Below, one piece after another: positions 22,194 to 32,117 of a stretch of DNA of 64,000 nt (its first letter is position 1; each line of letters begins with the position of its first letter). The DNA lies in NCBI GenBank assembly GCA_009692185.1, contig SHZT01000012.1, forward strand, positions 1-64,000. The letters run 5' to 3'. A model generated the notes under the pieces. That model was not told where the DNA came from. It did not search any database and saw only the letters and a program-made list of their open reading frames with translations. A program made the position numbers and the translations under genes. The DNA is from Gemmatimonadota bacterium (GTDB lineage: Bacteria; Gemmatimonadota; Gemmatimonadetes; Gemmatimonadales; GWC2-71-9).

Positions 22194-24905
22194 TCAAGAG
22201 TCCTTTACAACTCCCGCGGGCTCGAGTGAGCGGGCCACCTCTTCGACCTTGAAGGCCTCGAGTACGTCGCCGACCTTGATGTCGTTGAAGTTCTCGACAC
22301 CGATGCCGCATTCGAACCCCTCTTTCACTTCCCGGACATCTTCCTTGAAGCGCTTGAGGCTGGAGATGTTCGCGGCATAGACCTCGACGGCGTCGCGGAC
22401 CACGCGAATCCGGGCCCCGCGCCGAATGACCCCCGAGCGGACCTGGCAGCCGGCGATGGCGCCGACGCCGGTGATCTTGAACACCTGCATGACCTGGGCC
22501 TCGCCCAGGACTGTTTCCTTCTGTTCCGGCGCGAGCAGGCCCTCGAGCGCGGAGCGCACGTCTTCGACCGCCTCGTAAATGATGCGGTACGTCCGGATGT
22601 CCACCTTCTCGCGGTCCGCCATGGCGCGGGCATCCGCGTCCGGGCGCACATGGAACCCGATGATGATTGCACCGGAGGCCTTGGCCAGGTTGACGTCACC
22701 CCTGCCGATTGCTCCAACCCCGCGGTGGATGACCTCGACCTTCACTTCAGGAGTGGACAGTTGGGCGAACGCGTCGGCCAACGCCTCGGCCGGGCCGCCC
22801 TGATCTGCCTTGATGATGATGTTGAGGGTCTGGACCTTTCCCTCCCCGACCGCCCGCGACAGATCCTCGAGCGACACGCCACGTCCCTGGCGTCGATGCG
22901 ACGCCTCGCGGTCGAGGCGCTGGCGCTTCTGCGCGAGGTCCCGCGCTTCCTGGGCGTTGGACACGACGTTGAAGGTGTCGCCCGCGTGCGGGATGCCCTC
23001 GAGCCCCAGCACCTGGATCGGCACCGAAGGACCCGCGGCCTGCACGCGCTCGCCCCGCTCGTCGAACAGCGCCCTGACCCTCCCGGCCAGGTTTCCGCAG
23101 ATGAAGTCCTCTCCCACGTGCAACGTGCCGTTCTGGATAAGCACGGTTGCGACGGGGCCCTTGCCGGGATCCAGGTTGCTCTCGACGACGGTACCCTTGG
23201 CCAGCCGATCGGGGTTCGCCTTGAGGTCGAGGACCTCGGCCTGGAGCAGGACCTTCTCGAGCAGGTCCTCAATGCCGGCGCCGGTCTTGGCGGAAACGGC
23301 CACGGACAGTGTCTGGCCACCGAAGTCCTCCAGGACGACGCCATGCTGCAGGAGGTCCTGTTTCACCTTCTGGGGGTTGGCGCCGGGGAGGTCCACCTTG
23401 TTGATGGCCACCACGAGGGGGACACCGGCGTTCTTGGCGTGACTGATCGCCTCGACGGTCTGCGGCATGACCTGGTCATCGGCAGCCACCACGAGCACCA
23501 CGAGGTCGGTGATTTGCGCGCCGCGGGCCCGCATGGCGGTGAAGGCCTCATGGCCGGGTGTGTCGAGGAACGTGATGCGCTTGCCGTCCGGCCGCGTGAT
23601 GTGGTAGGCGCCGATATGTTGCGTGATGCCACCGGCCTCGCCGGCGACCACGTTCGCCTTCCGGATGTAGTCGAGCAGCGAGGTCTTGCCGTGGTCCACG
23701 TGGCCCATGACGGTCACGACGGGTGGCCGGGGGGCAAGGTTCTCGTCCTTCTCGACTTCTTCCGCGGGCCCCGAGCCGGACGCGTAGCCCGCTTCGCGCT
23801 CTGCCTTGAACCCAAACTCTCCGGCGATCAGCTCGATCTGGTCGAAGTCGAGCCGCTGGTTCACCGTGACCATCATGCCCAGTTCCTTGAAGCAGAAGGT
23901 CACGATCTGGGTCGGCGTAATCTTGAGGATTTCCGCGAGCTCGGAGACGGTAATGAACTCGTTGACGCGGACGAGAGTCTTCTCCCGCTCGCGCTCTTCC
24001 GCCTGCCGCTGTTCCTCAAGCTTCCGGAAGCTCGGTTCGTCATCGCGCCGGCGAACGCCCTTCTTGCCCGGGCCACTGGCGATCGAGGCCAGGGTCCGGT
24101 TGATGTTTGCCTGCACCGCTTCGACATCCACCTGCGAGCGCTTGCCGCCCTTCTTCCGCTTCTTCTTGTCGCGGGCACGGCGGTCTTCGGCCGACTCACC
24201 GGGTGCGGCGGAGGCGATGGGTCTGGGAGGCGCGGCGGTACCCGGGGCGGCTGATGCCACGGGCCTGAGGCGCGCCGGCGCGGGGCGCTGCACCCGCGGC
24301 GGAATGAATGGTTCAGCCCTGGGTCCACGGGGCGCCGGTGGGGCTTCGAACGCGGCTTGGGCCGTGCCGGGTTCGCTGGAGGCTTCCTCCATGGCGGACG
24401 CGGGCGGCGGCTCCACGAAGAGGGCGGCTGCGCGTTCCTCGAGTGACGGCTTCGGCTCGGGCGGGTCGACCTTGAGGGTTGCCTCGACCATCGCCAGGGC
24501 TGCCGCCTCGCGCTGGCGTTCTTCCTCGGCAACCGCTTCCTTCGCCGCAACTTCGGCTGCCGTCCGCCGCCGGCGACGGGGCCAGGAGGCCTCGGGCTCT
24601 TCGACGGGCTTGACGACTTTCGGCGTCTTGGGCGCCCGCTTCGGCGCAGGAGTATCTGCCGGTGCCGCCGCCTGAGCGGCGGTCGTGGCGCCAGGGGCCG
24701 CGCGACGACGGCTCTTCTTGGGCTCCGGCTCGTCCTTCTTCCGCTTCTCCCGCTCCCAGCGGGCGCGAACCAGCGCGACCTGCCCGGCGTCCAGGGCGGA
24801 CATGTGACTACGAACGTGAATGCCTGATTCGGCGAGCAGCTTGAGGAGATGCTCGCTCGGCACCCCGAGCTCAACGGCGAGATCGTGAATCCTGGAACTG
24901 GTCAC
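22194..24905 (-). CDS. infB: Translation initiation factor IF-2
   Basis: The 903-residue protein positions initiator tRNA on the 30S subunit and is a GTPase. An IF2_N helix domain (about 4-55) is followed by a 200-residue low-complexity region rich in alanine, proline and charged residues, a second IF2_N (about 315-365), and the G domain with GHVDHGKTS (401-409), DTPGHEAF and NKVD, then domains II-IV ([18 protein letters not shown]). The gene lies between ylxQ and ylxP with overlap or single-base spacing, as in the standard operon. Confidence 0.98.
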   Translation of the reverse strand: MTSSRIHDLAVELGVPSEHLLKLLAESGIHVRSHMSALDAGQVALVRARWEREKRKKDEPEPKKSRRRAAPGATTAAQAAAPADTPAPKRAPKTPKVVKPVEEPEASWPRRRRRTAAEVAAKEAVAEEERQREAAALAMVEATLKVDPPEPKPSLEERAAALFVEPPPASAMEEASSEPGTAQAAFEAPPAPRGPRAEPFIPPRVQRPAPARLRPVASAAPGTAAPPRPIASAAPGESAEDRRARDKKKRKKGGKRSQVDVEAVQANINRTLASIASGPGKKGVRRRDDEPSFRKLEEQRQAEEREREKTLVRVNEFITVSELAEILKITPTQIVTFCFKELGMMVTVNQRLDFDQIELIAGEFGFKAEREAGYASGSGPAEEVEKDENLAPRPPVVTVMGHVDHGKTSLLDYIRKANVVAGEAGGITQHIGAYHITRPDGKRITFLDTPGHEAFTAMRARGAQITDLVVLVVAADDQVMPQTVEAISHAKNAGVPLVVAINKVDLPGANPQKVKQDLLQHGVVLEDFGGQTLSVAVSAKTGAGIEDLLEKVLLQAEVLDLKANPDRLAKGTVVESNLDPGKGPVATVLIQNGTLHVGEDFICGNLAGRVRALFDERGERVQAAGPSVPIQVLGLEGIPHAGDTFNVVSNAQEARDLAQKRQRLDREASHRRQGRGVSLEDLSRAVGEGKVQTLNIIIKADQGGPAEALADAFAQLSTPEVKVEVIHRGVGAIGRGDVNLAKASGAIIIGFHVRPDADARAMADREKVDIRTYRIIYEAVEDVRSALEGLLAPEQKETVLGEAQVMQVFKITGVGAIAGCQVRSGVIRRGARIRVVRDAVEVYAANISSLKRFKEDVREVKEGFECGIGVENFNDIKVGDVLEAFKVEEVARSLEPAGVVKDS

Positions 24906-25240
24906 CCGGTCTCCTGCTCCTCTCCCACCCCGTTCGCATCACCCCAACAGCCGCGCAACCCGTCTGCCAGTCGCGGGTCCTTTACTCCCACTGCCTGAAC
25001 CTCATCATGACCAAGCCGCTGGCCCAGCTCACGGGCCGACGGCCCGACCAGCACCGGCACCCCAATCCCGCGGGCCAGGCGAGCAACCTTCTCTTCGGTG
25101 CGCTCGCTCAGGTCCCGGGCCAGCACGATCAGCGAGAGGTCTCCCCGCTGCAACGCTGCCCGCACGCCACCGGTGCCGACGACGACAGTCCCGGCTTTCA
25201 CGCCGAGTCCCAGGAGGCCCAGGCCGGCGGCAGGCTTCAC
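24902..25240 (-). CDS. ylxQ: L7Ae/YlxQ-like RNA-binding protein
   Basis: The 112-residue protein has the L7Ae fold pattern GLGVKAGTVVVGTGGVRAAL, LIVLARDLSERTEEKV and VPVLVGPSARELGQRLG. YlxQ proteins bind kink-turn-like RNA and are co-expressed with nusA and infB. The last 25 residues are glycine/glutamate-rich and not part of the fold. The N-terminal YlxR (DUF448) partner often present in this operon is missing. Confidence 0.85.
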   Translation of the reverse strand: MKPAAGLGLLGLGVKAGTVVVGTGGVRAALQRGDLSLIVLARDLSERTEEKVARLARGIGVPVLVGPSARELGQRLGHDEVQAVGVKDPRLADGLRGCWGDANGVGEEQETG

Positions 25241-26604
25241 CCAGCCGACGGAGCTTCCTGTGGTGTCCCGGCTTCCCCGTCCGCCTGCGGGCCGCCGGTC
25301 GCCGGTTCGGTGTTGTCCTCCGTGAGCTCGGTCAGGAATGTCATGAGCGTGTCCGCGTGTTCGGGCGTCATGCCCTCGATCTTCATGACGTCGTCCTTCT
25401 CGAGATCGAGGATGTCGCGGAGCGTTTTCCGTCCCGCGGTCTCCAGGGTCGCGATGAGCTCGGGCGGAAGGCCCTTGAGCTCATTCAGCCGGACATCGGC
25501 TACCAGTTCCTCGGCCGGCGGCAGCGGCGCGAACAATGGGCTCTCGCCGCCGCGCTCCAGCCATTCACGGCTGGAATAGAGATCGATCTTCCAGCCGGTG
25601 AGTTCCGACGCCAGGCGGACATTCTGCCCGTTGCGTCCGATGGCCAGGGACAGCTGGTCCTCGTCCACGATCGCCTGGATGGTTCGCGTGTCGGGATCGG
25701 AGAACACCCGGGCGACGCGGGCGGGGGCCAGCGCGAGGCGTGCGAACCGCTCGGGATCGGGCGACCACGGCACAATGTCGATCCGTTCGCCACCCAACTC
25801 GTTCACCACGGCCTGCACGCGACTTCCCTTGAGTCCAACGCACGCCCCCACGGGATCGATCGAGTCATCGCGGCTGGCGACGGCGATCTTGGTGCGGCTG
25901 CCCACCTCGCGGGCGGACGCGCGGATCTCGACGATCTGCTGCTGCATCTCGGGTACTTCGAGCTTGAACAGCGCCTGCACGAACAGCGGGTCGCCGCGGG
26001 ACAGGACCAGGCGCGGACCCTTGGGAGTCTCTTCGATGCGCTTGAGAACGGCGCGGATGCTGTCTCCCTGGTGGAAATGTTCGCGATGGTTCTGCTCGCG
26101 GTATGGAATGATGGCTTCCGCTTCGCGGAAGCGGTTGATCATGATCACCAGCTTGCCTCGCTCGATCTGCTGGATTTCGCCCGAGATGAGGTCACCGATC
26201 TTGTTGCTGAATTCCTCCCGGATGCGGGTGCGTTCCCCCTCGCGGACTCGCTGGATGATGCGCTGCTTGGCCGCCTGCACCGCACTGCGGCCGAACTCGG
26301 TGAATGGCACCTCCTCCTCGAGCACGTCGCCGGGCTGGAAGTCGGGGTCCTCAAAGCGGGCTTCTTCGAGCGACACCTGCGAGGCCGGATCTTCCACCGC
26401 CTCGACGACCGTGCGCAACACGGCGACGCGGAGCGTCCCCTTCATCTCGTCAACGTCGATTTCCGAGCGGACGGTGGGGCCATAGCGCTTCACGAGGGCC
26501 GCGTGGATACCATCCCGGAGCAGGTCGACAAGCTCCGTCCGCTCCAATTGCTTGGAGGTGGACAGTTCCTTCAGCGCGGACAGTATGTCAGCAGAACTTG
26601 GCAT
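25237..26604 (-). CDS. nusA: Transcription termination/antitermination factor NusA
   Basis: The 455-residue factor shows the usual order: N-terminal RNA polymerase-binding domain (1-130), S1 domain (DLISGEIQQIERGKLVI), KH1 and KH2 (DPVGACVGLKGSRVQAVVNE, LAIGRNGQNVRLASELTGW), then one helix-hairpin-helix region (LPPELIATLETAGRKTLRDI) before an acidic tail. NusA slows elongation and aids hairpin termination. This matters because a terminator-like hairpin lies in its own operon leader (27134-27162). Confidence 0.97.
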   Translation of the reverse strand: MPSSADILSALKELSTSKQLERTELVDLLRDGIHAALVKRYGPTVRSEIDVDEMKGTLRVAVLRTVVEAVEDPASQVSLEEARFEDPDFQPGDVLEEEVPFTEFGRSAVQAAKQRIIQRVREGERTRIREEFSNKIGDLISGEIQQIERGKLVIMINRFREAEAIIPYREQNHREHFHQGDSIRAVLKRIEETPKGPRLVLSRGDPLFVQALFKLEVPEMQQQIVEIRASAREVGSRTKIAVASRDDSIDPVGACVGLKGSRVQAVVNELGGERIDIVPWSPDPERFARLALAPARVARVFSDPDTRTIQAIVDEDQLSLAIGRNGQNVRLASELTGWKIDLYSSREWLERGGESPLFAPLPPAEELVADVRLNELKGLPPELIATLETAGRKTLRDILDLEKDDVMKIEGMTPEHADTLMTFLTELTEDNTEPATGGPQADGEAGTPQEAPSAG

Positions 26605-26634
26605 TGAACGGATCCTCTGAACCAGGTCTATCCA

Positions 26635-27120
26635 TCACAACCGCTCGGCGTTCCAGTCTACCACCAGCGTGGCATCGCGGGCGTCGGCAATCGCCACGAC
26701 GATTTCGTCCCCGCCACCCACCGGCTTGAGCACTACGTCGTCCCGACCCTCTACCACCCGGGTGATCGTCGCCCGGATCCGGCCCCGGCCTCTCAGGCGG
26801 ACCTGCACGTCCCGCCCCACGAACCGCTCCCAGTGCTCGCGGCGGCGGACCGGCCGTTCAATGCCGGGCGACGACACCTCGAGCACGTACCGATCACCGA
26901 GCCTGCCGGCTTCTTCGAAGCCCCGCTCCAGGGCCCGGGACGCCGACGCGCAGTCGTCCACGGTGATCCCCCGCTCGGGGACTGTGTCGCGCCAGTCAAT
27001 ACGGATCTGGATCCGCACCCGGGCCGTCGTACCCCCAACCCGGATATCCACGAGCTCAAAGCCGAGGTCGGCGAGCCGAGTCTCGACATCAGCGGTCAAC
27101 GCGGCAACGTCGCCAAGCAT
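26635..27120 (-). CDS. rimP: Ribosome maturation factor RimP
   Basis: The 161-residue protein is needed for 30S assembly. GFELVDIRVGG, ITVDDCASASRALE and the highly conserved YVLEVSSPGIERPV, with VRLRGRGRIRATI in the C-terminal SH3-like half, identify it. It is the first gene of the rimP-nusA-infB chain; ATG at 27120 has only a weak ribosome site (AGGG). Confidence 0.97.
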   Translation of the reverse strand: MLGDVAALTADVETRLADLGFELVDIRVGGTTARVRIQIRIDWRDTVPERGITVDDCASASRALERGFEEAGRLGDRYVLEVSSPGIERPVRRREHWERFVGRDVQVRLRGRGRIRATITRVVEGRDDVVLKPVGGGDEIVVAIADARDATLVVDWNAERL

Positions 27121-27133
27121 AAGGCCCTACCAG

Positions 27134-27162
27134 AAAAAAAAGTGCGGGCCGACTGCGCCCGC
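27134..27162 (-). terminator. Terminator-like hairpin in the rimP-nusA leader
   Basis: On the minus strand GCGGGC, a seven-base loop and GCCCGC are followed by AC and eight T residues (27134-27141). This is a standard intrinsic terminator, but it lies between the predicted rimP promoter (27175-27203) and the rimP ATG, 14 nt before the latter. It can stop read-through from murA-pgeF and also attenuate the operon's own transcript. Confidence 0.75.
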
Positions 27163-27174
27163 TCAACGGAGACA

Positions 27175-27203
27175 AGTATACCCGCCACCCCGACGGGCGG
27201 CAA
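27175..27203 (-). promoter_or_regulatory. Promoter of the rimP-nusA-infB chain
   Basis: TTGCCG (27198-27203), a 17-bp spacer and TATACT (27175-27180) on the minus strand. The start point would be near 27168, immediately before the terminator-like hairpin. Confidence 0.7.
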
Positions 27204-27215
27204 GTTTTCCCGGGT

Positions 27216-27977
27216 CTAGGACCCCGGTAGACCGAGGAACGCCACCATGCGGCCATCGGTTCCGCCCGAACGGCGGTGCGAGAAGAAGCGATCCGCGTCA
27301 TGAGCGGAGCACCAGGGGCTCACCGTGATGTCCCGAATCCCCACGCGGTCGGCTCGGCTCGCCAGTTCCCCACGGAGGTCCACCGTTTCCGGCCCCTCAG
27401 ACTGCCGGCCGGTGAGGGCGCGAACGACTTCAGGCCCAACTTCATAGCAGCTTCCGCAAATGCTTACTCCGCAATGCATTACAATGTCATCCGGGGCAAC
27501 GCCTGCCAACTCCTCCATGCGACTAACTCCCGCTTCGAGAATCCCAGCCGCTGTCCCGCGCCACCCGGCGTGAAGGAGGCAAACGGCACCCGACGATGGG
27601 TGGGCCAGATACACCGGGACACAGTCGGCGACGGTGATGGCGAGGAGGAGCCCCGGCGTGGACGTGGAATGTCCGTCGAACCCTTCGGTGACCTGCCATC
27701 CACCAGGGGATGTTTCGTAGAACTGAATAGCGGTCCCGTGGACCTGCCGGCTGACGACAACGTCCGGGAACCGGGAGCCAAAGGATTGGTGGAACTCGGA
27801 CCAGTGCGCGAGGACCGACGCCGCCCGGCCTGGGCCAAACAGGCCCAGGTCGAACTCCCGGTCGCGGGTGGTGATTCCCGCGGTAAGGCCGTAAGCGTCC
27901 TGCCACTCACCGACCTGCAGATGCGGGACGGGCCCGGGACCGGGCGTTTCGGCCAGTTCCCGGCCCCCGCGACTCAA
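27216..27977 (-). CDS. pgeF: PgeF/YfiH-type multicopper-like purine nucleoside phosphorylase or peptidoglycan editing factor
   Basis: The 253-residue protein belongs to the YfiH (Cu-oxidase_4, LACC1) family. The zinc ligands appear in [25 protein letters not shown] and [17 protein letters not shown]. Family members act as adenosine/purine phosphorylases or remove wrongly placed serine during peptidoglycan precursor synthesis; the neighbouring murA favours a wall-related role. The start is TTG at 27977, overlapping the murA stop as TTGA. Confidence 0.93.
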   Translation of the reverse strand: MSRGGRELAETPGPGPVPHLQVGEWQDAYGLTAGITTRDREFDLGLFGPGRAASVLAHWSEFHQSFGSRFPDVVVSRQVHGTAIQFYETSPGGWQVTEGFDGHSTSTPGLLLAITVADCVPVYLAHPSSGAVCLLHAGWRGTAAGILEAGVSRMEELAGVAPDDIVMHCGVSICGSCYEVGPEVVRALTGRQSEGPETVDLRGELASRADRVGIRDITVSPWCSAHDADRFFSHRRSGGTDGRMVAFLGLPGS

Positions 27978-29269
27978 CGGGTGCGCTCGTCGTCCACCCG
28001 CTCGATGCGGGCGCCGAGGGCCCGGAGCCGTTCGTCGATTCGTTCGTAGCCGCGGTCGATCTGGCCGATGTTATGGATGATGCTCTCACCCTCGGCGGCC
28101 AAGGCAGCCAGCAGAATCGCCATTCCCGCGCGGATGTCGGGGCTCTCGACCACGGAGGCCCGGAGTTTCGACGGACCGGCAACCACGGCGCGATGCGGGT
28201 CGCAGAGGACGATCCGCGCCCCCATGCCGATCAGCTTGTCCACGAAGAACAGGCGTGACTCGAACATCTTCTCGAAAATCAGGACCAGCCCGTCGCACTG
28301 GGTGGCGGTCACGAGCGCGATGGACGTGAGGTCCGCGGGGAAGGCGGGCCACGGCCCGTCCTCGATCTTCGGGACATGTCCCCCGACGTCGGGCCGGATA
28401 CGTCGTTCCTGGCTGGGGGCTACCCGGAGCGTGGTGCCGTCCACGGTCGGCCGGACGCCGAGACGATCGAAATGGAACAACATGGCCCTGAGATCTTCGA
28501 GGCGGACTCCTTCGATGGTAATGTCGCCGTCAGTCACGGCGGCGAGCCCGATGAAACTTCCGACCTCGATGTGGTCCGGACCAACCTCCATGCGGGCGCC
28601 CTGGAGGTGCGCCACGCCGTCGATGATCAGGTGATTTGTTCCGATGCCCTCGATATGGGCGCCCATCTGCACCAGGCCCCGCGCGAGGTCCTGCACGTGG
28701 GGTTCTGACGCGGCGTTCCGGAGTACCGTGCGGCCCTTGGCGAGGACGGCCGCCATCATTGCGTTCTCGGTGCCCGTGACGCTCGGTTCGTCGAGAAAAA
28801 TGTCCGCCCCGGTGAGTGCCTTGGCCTCGAGGCGGAACTCCCTGCCGATCGTGACTTCCGCGCCAAGCTGCTCGAAGGCGAGGAAATGGCTATCCACCCG
28901 CCGTCGCCCGATCACGTCGCCGCCGGGCGGTGGGAGGGTCACCGCGTGGAATCGGGCGAGGAGAGGCCCTGCCAGCAGGATGGATGCCCGGAGTTGTGCG
29001 CAGAGGTCGGGGTCCAGTTGCTTGGGGCTGACCCCGGCTGGGTCCACGCGCACCGTATGATCAGCGGTCCATTCGACCCGAGCGCCCAGGAGGGAGACCA
29101 GCGACAGCATGGACTCCACGTCGCGGATCCGCGGCACGTTCTGGATTTCAGACGGGGTGTCGCCGAGCAACGTCGCGGCAATGAGGGGCAAGGCCGCGTT
29201 CTTGTTCCCCGCCGGCCGGACTCGACCGCGGAGCGAAACGCCGCCGGTGACTCGAAAGCTCTGGGGCAT
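27974..29269 (-). CDS. murA: UDP-N-acetylglucosamine 1-carboxyvinyltransferase with Asp at the fosfomycin site
   Basis: MurA transfers enolpyruvate from PEP to UDP-GlcNAc, the first committed step of peptidoglycan synthesis. ATG at 29269 gives 431 residues. Landmarks are [49 protein letters not shown] and [21 protein letters not shown]. The loop that carries Cys115 in E. coli (PGGC-IG) reads [13 protein letters not shown] here, aspartate at residue 118. Aspartate at this site keeps activity but removes fosfomycin's target, so the enzyme should be naturally resistant. An unrelated-looking longer frame upstream is not used. Confidence 0.97.
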   Translation of the reverse strand: MPQSFRVTGGVSLRGRVRPAGNKNAALPLIAATLLGDTPSEIQNVPRIRDVESMLSLVSLLGARVEWTADHTVRVDPAGVSPKQLDPDLCAQLRASILLAGPLLARFHAVTLPPPGGDVIGRRRVDSHFLAFEQLGAEVTIGREFRLEAKALTGADIFLDEPSVTGTENAMMAAVLAKGRTVLRNAASEPHVQDLARGLVQMGAHIEGIGTNHLIIDGVAHLQGARMEVGPDHIEVGSFIGLAAVTDGDITIEGVRLEDLRAMLFHFDRLGVRPTVDGTTLRVAPSQERRIRPDVGGHVPKIEDGPWPAFPADLTSIALVTATQCDGLVLIFEKMFESRLFFVDKLIGMGARIVLCDPHRAVVAGPSKLRASVVESPDIRAGMAILLAALAAEGESIIHNIGQIDRGYERIDERLRALGARIERVDDERTR

Positions 29270-29283
29270 GGGAAGCGGCGCGA

Positions 29284-29313
29284 AGCATACGGGCGTCCGT
29301 GTTGCCGGGTCAA
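29284..29313 (-). promoter_or_regulatory. murA-pgeF promoter
   Basis: TTGACC (29308-29313), 18-bp spacer, TATGCT (29284-29289). The -10 box ends 14 nt before the murA ATG and there is no ribosome site, so the leader is only about seven bases. The -35 abuts that of the divergent promoter. Confidence 0.6.
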
Positions 29314-29329
29314 GGCACGGCGCTAAGTT
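29302..29329 (+). promoter_or_regulatory. Promoter for 29336 gene pair, probably leaderless
   Basis: TTGCCG (29302-29307), 16-bp spacer, TAAGTT (29324-29329), then six bases to the ATG at 29336. The predicted start of transcription is the A of the start codon. No ribosome-binding sequence is present. Confidence 0.55.
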
Positions 29330-29335
29330 TGCTGA

Positions 29336-29785
29336 ATGGAATGGCCTGCCGTCGTCACCGCCATCTCGACCGCCGTCATCGCGCTGCTGCTCGCGCTGCC
29401 GGCCGTCGCGTCGTTCCTGCTCATTCGCGAGCTGCGGCGCGCGGTGCGCACGATGGAACGGTTTGGCGAGACCGTCCGGAACGAGGTGCTTCCCGCGGTC
29501 CAGGCCACCCGTGGAATCGTGGACCAGGCGTCGCAGATCGCGGCGTCGGTCCGGGGCGAAGTAGACGGGATTCTCCAGACCTCGCAGGACCTGCGCGGCC
29601 GGGTGACCCGGGCGGCGGATTCTACGGAAGACCGCCTGAACGACCTGGAGGCCTTGCTGGACGTTCTCTACGAAGAAGTGGAGGAAACTGCGCTCGACGT
29701 GGCCGCGGCGCTCCGCACGACGCGGCGCGGTGTTTCGGTTATCAGCGCCATGAAGCGCGTGTTCGGGCGGGGCCGCCGAGGGTGA
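29336..29785 (+). CDS. DUF948-like membrane-anchored coiled-coil protein
   Basis: The 149-residue protein has one N-terminal membrane helix (about 5-29), then a long helical region of heptad character ([20 protein letters not shown] to [19 protein letters not shown]). This matches small DUF948/YtxH-like membrane-tethered coiled coils, whose function is unknown. GTGA overlap couples it to the phospholipase C-like gene. Confidence 0.65.
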   Translation: MEWPAVVTAISTAVIALLLALPAVASFLLIRELRRAVRTMERFGETVRNEVLPAVQATRGIVDQASQIAASVRGEVDGILQTSQDLRGRVTRAADSTEDRLNDLEALLDVLYEEVEETALDVAAALRTTRRGVSVISAMKRVFGRGRRG

Positions 29786-30714
29786 CCGTCCGCCGGGCGG
29801 TCGTCGCAGCGGCCCTCCTTCTCCTGCTGCCATCCGTTGCGCACGCCTGGACCCCGGCAACGCATATTTTTCTCGGCGAATCGGTGCTGGCCAACCTCGG
29901 TCAGATACCCGCCTGGGTCGCCGACCTGCTCCGCCTGTATCCCTTCGATTTCCTGTATGGCAACATTGCCGCCGACACGTCGATCGCCAAGAAATACGTG
30001 CCCGTTGGGCGGCACTGCCACTCATGGCACGTGGGGCAGGAAATCTACGACCTGGCCGAGTCGGACGCGCTGCGCTCGTTCGGGCTCGGGTACCTGTCCC
30101 ACCTCGCGGCGGACACCGTGGCCCACAACTTTTTCGTGCCGCGCCAACTGGTGGCGACGTCGTCCACCATGGGGTTGGGGCATTCGTACTGGGAAAGCCG
30201 GTTCGAGATGTACCTGGGCGAGCAGTTTGCGCGGACTGCCGTTGATATTCTGCGTGAGGATCACGGGCCGGCGGACGCGCACCTCGACCGCATCCTCTCA
30301 CCCACCATTTTCTCCGTCCGCACCAGCCGGCGCCTGTTTCGGGGCTGGGTGGGGATCGCCGGGTCGCAAGGCTGGCAACGGGCGTTCAAGACCGTGGCGG
30401 CGAACAGCCGCTGGGACCTGACGGACAACCACGTTGAACAGAACATGGCCGTGTCGTTTCAGCTGGTGGTGGAAATGCTGGGCGGTGCGGAGGGGACCGC
30501 TCGCCGGCTGGATCCGGCGGGCCATGCGTCGCTCGACATGGCACGGCGCCTCCGGCGGGAACTCGCGGTAGAAGGCCAGCGGGGCGGAACCGGCCGGGCG
30601 AGCGCCATGGCGGAAGAGCATTTTTCCCTGCCCACGTACCGCCTGGAGCACTGGGAAACATCGTCCGGGCACCGGCCGTGGAGAGACCGGACGGTGAAGC
30701 CGGTCAAAGCCTAG
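29782..30714 (+). CDS. Zinc-dependent phospholipase C-like secreted protein
   Basis: The 310-residue precursor has a signal peptide (1-23, ending AHA) directly before [14 protein letters not shown]. This Trp-His start, together with [27 protein letters not shown] and [18 protein letters not shown], gives the Trp, His and Asp zinc ligands of the zinc-dependent phospholipase C/S1-P1 nuclease fold. The product is exported and may hydrolyse phospholipid or nucleotide phosphates. The tail after about residue 230 is helical. It shares CTAG with gatB at its stop. Confidence 0.78.
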   Translation: MTVRRAVVAAALLLLLPSVAHAWTPATHIFLGESVLANLGQIPAWVADLLRLYPFDFLYGNIAADTSIAKKYVPVGRHCHSWHVGQEIYDLAESDALRSFGLGYLSHLAADTVAHNFFVPRQLVATSSTMGLGHSYWESRFEMYLGEQFARTAVDILREDHGPADAHLDRILSPTIFSVRTSRRLFRGWVGIAGSQGWQRAFKTVAANSRWDLTDNHVEQNMAVSFQLVVEMLGGAEGTARRLDPAGHASLDMARRLRRELAVEGQRGGTGRASAMAEEHFSLPTYRLEHWETSSGHRPWRDRTVKPVKA

Positions 30715-32117
30715 GCGCCCAGTTTCTCCTTCAATGCCGACTGCACGAGCTTGGGGTCGGCCCTGCCCTTCGACTGCTTCATGACCGCGCCCATCAGGAA
30801 ACCCAGCAGCTTCGCTTCGCCCTGTTTGTAGCGCTCGACTTCCCCCGGGTGGGCCTCGAGTACGCTCGCGATCCATGCATCCACTTCTCCGGCATCCTTG
30901 AGTTTCAGCATGCCGCGGGTGCGTGCCAGCTCCTCGAAGCTCCCCTGATGGGTCTCCAGTTCCGGAATGAGCTTGAACGCATTCTGAATCGTGATCAGGT
31001 CACCGTGTACCGCGTTGCTCACTTCGGCAATCACGCCGGCGGTGACGGAATCCGCGAACTTGCCCGGCGCGTTCAGGAGCAGGTTGGCGGCAGTCTTGGG
31101 GTCAGCCCCCGCCTTGACGATTTGTTCGTAGCGGTCGGCGGCGCTCCGGGTGGCGGACAAGACGCTCGCATCGTACGCCGAAAGGCCGTAGTCCCGGACA
31201 AATCGCCCCTGCCTGGCGGCCGGGAGCTCCGGGAGGGTCGTTCGTTCGGTCCCGACATCCAGCCCGAACGCCGAAAGGAGGAGCACCGGCAGGTCGGGCT
31301 CGGGGAAATACCGGTAGTCGTGGCTCTCTTCCTTCGTGCGCATGGCCCGCAGCTCGCCGCTCGACGCCGAGAACGTCGTCAACTCGATTTTACCGCCGCG
31401 CTCGAGGACGGCGATCTGCTGGTCCCGCAGCAAGCCCAGGGATTTCTCCACCGCGGCGAAGGAATTCATGTTCTTCACTTCCTGCTTCGTTCCGAGCTTT
31501 GGCTCGCCGGGGCGCCGTACCGAGAGATTGCCGTCTACCCGCAGGCTTCCCTCTTCCATGTTGCAGTCGGACACGCCGACGTACTCGAGGATTTGCTTGA
31601 GCGTCACCAGGTACGCGCGCGCCTCCGCGGGAGAGCGGAGATCCGGCTCGGACACGATCTCCGCCAACGGCACGCCCGAGCGGTTCAAGTCCACCGCGGT
31701 CATGCCCGGTACCCGATCGTGAAAGGACTTTCCGGCATCCTCTTCCAGGTGGAGGCGCGTGATGCCGATCTCGATGCTTCCCCGCTCCGCCGACGCAATC
31801 GCCAGCCGCCCCGCGGTGGCCAGGGGGCGGTCGAACTGGGAGATCTGGTAGCCCTTGGGGAGGTCCGGATAGAAATAGTTCTTCCGCGAAAAGACGCTCC
31901 GGTCATGGATATCGAACTGGAGCGCAAGCGCGGCGCCGATCGACAGGCGTATGGCTTCGCGGTTCGTCAGGGGGAGGGCGCCCGGGAGCCCCAGGCACAC
32001 CGGGCACACGTGGGTGTTGGGAGGATCACCGAAGCTGGTGGAGCAGGCGCAAAACATCTTGGAGCGCGTCTTGAGCTGAACGTGAACCTCGAGGCCGATC
32101 ACCGTCTCCCAGTTCAC
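30711..32117 (-). CDS. gatB: Aspartyl/glutamyl-tRNA amidotransferase subunit B
   Basis: GatB activates mischarged Glu-tRNAGln or Asp-tRNAAsn by phosphorylation and accepts ammonia from GatA. GTG at 32117 overlaps the gatA stop (GTGA) and gives 468 residues starting WETVIGLEVHVQLKT. CSTSFGDPPNTHVCPVCLG holds the zinc-site cysteines; KNYFYPDLPKGYQISQFD and SHDYRYFPEPDLPVL are family signatures; the YqeY-like tail ends [12 protein letters not shown]. Confidence 0.98.
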   Translation of the reverse strand: MNWETVIGLEVHVQLKTRSKMFCACSTSFGDPPNTHVCPVCLGLPGALPLTNREAIRLSIGAALALQFDIHDRSVFSRKNYFYPDLPKGYQISQFDRPLATAGRLAIASAERGSIEIGITRLHLEEDAGKSFHDRVPGMTAVDLNRSGVPLAEIVSEPDLRSPAEARAYLVTLKQILEYVGVSDCNMEEGSLRVDGNLSVRRPGEPKLGTKQEVKNMNSFAAVEKSLGLLRDQQIAVLERGGKIELTTFSASSGELRAMRTKEESHDYRYFPEPDLPVLLLSAFGLDVGTERTTLPELPAARQGRFVRDYGLSAYDASVLSATRSAADRYEQIVKAGADPKTAANLLLNAPGKFADSVTAGVIAEVSNAVHGDLITIQNAFKLIPELETHQGSFEELARTRGMLKLKDAGEVDAWIASVLEAHPGEVERYKQGEAKLLGFLMGAVMKQSKGRADPKLVQSALKEKLGA

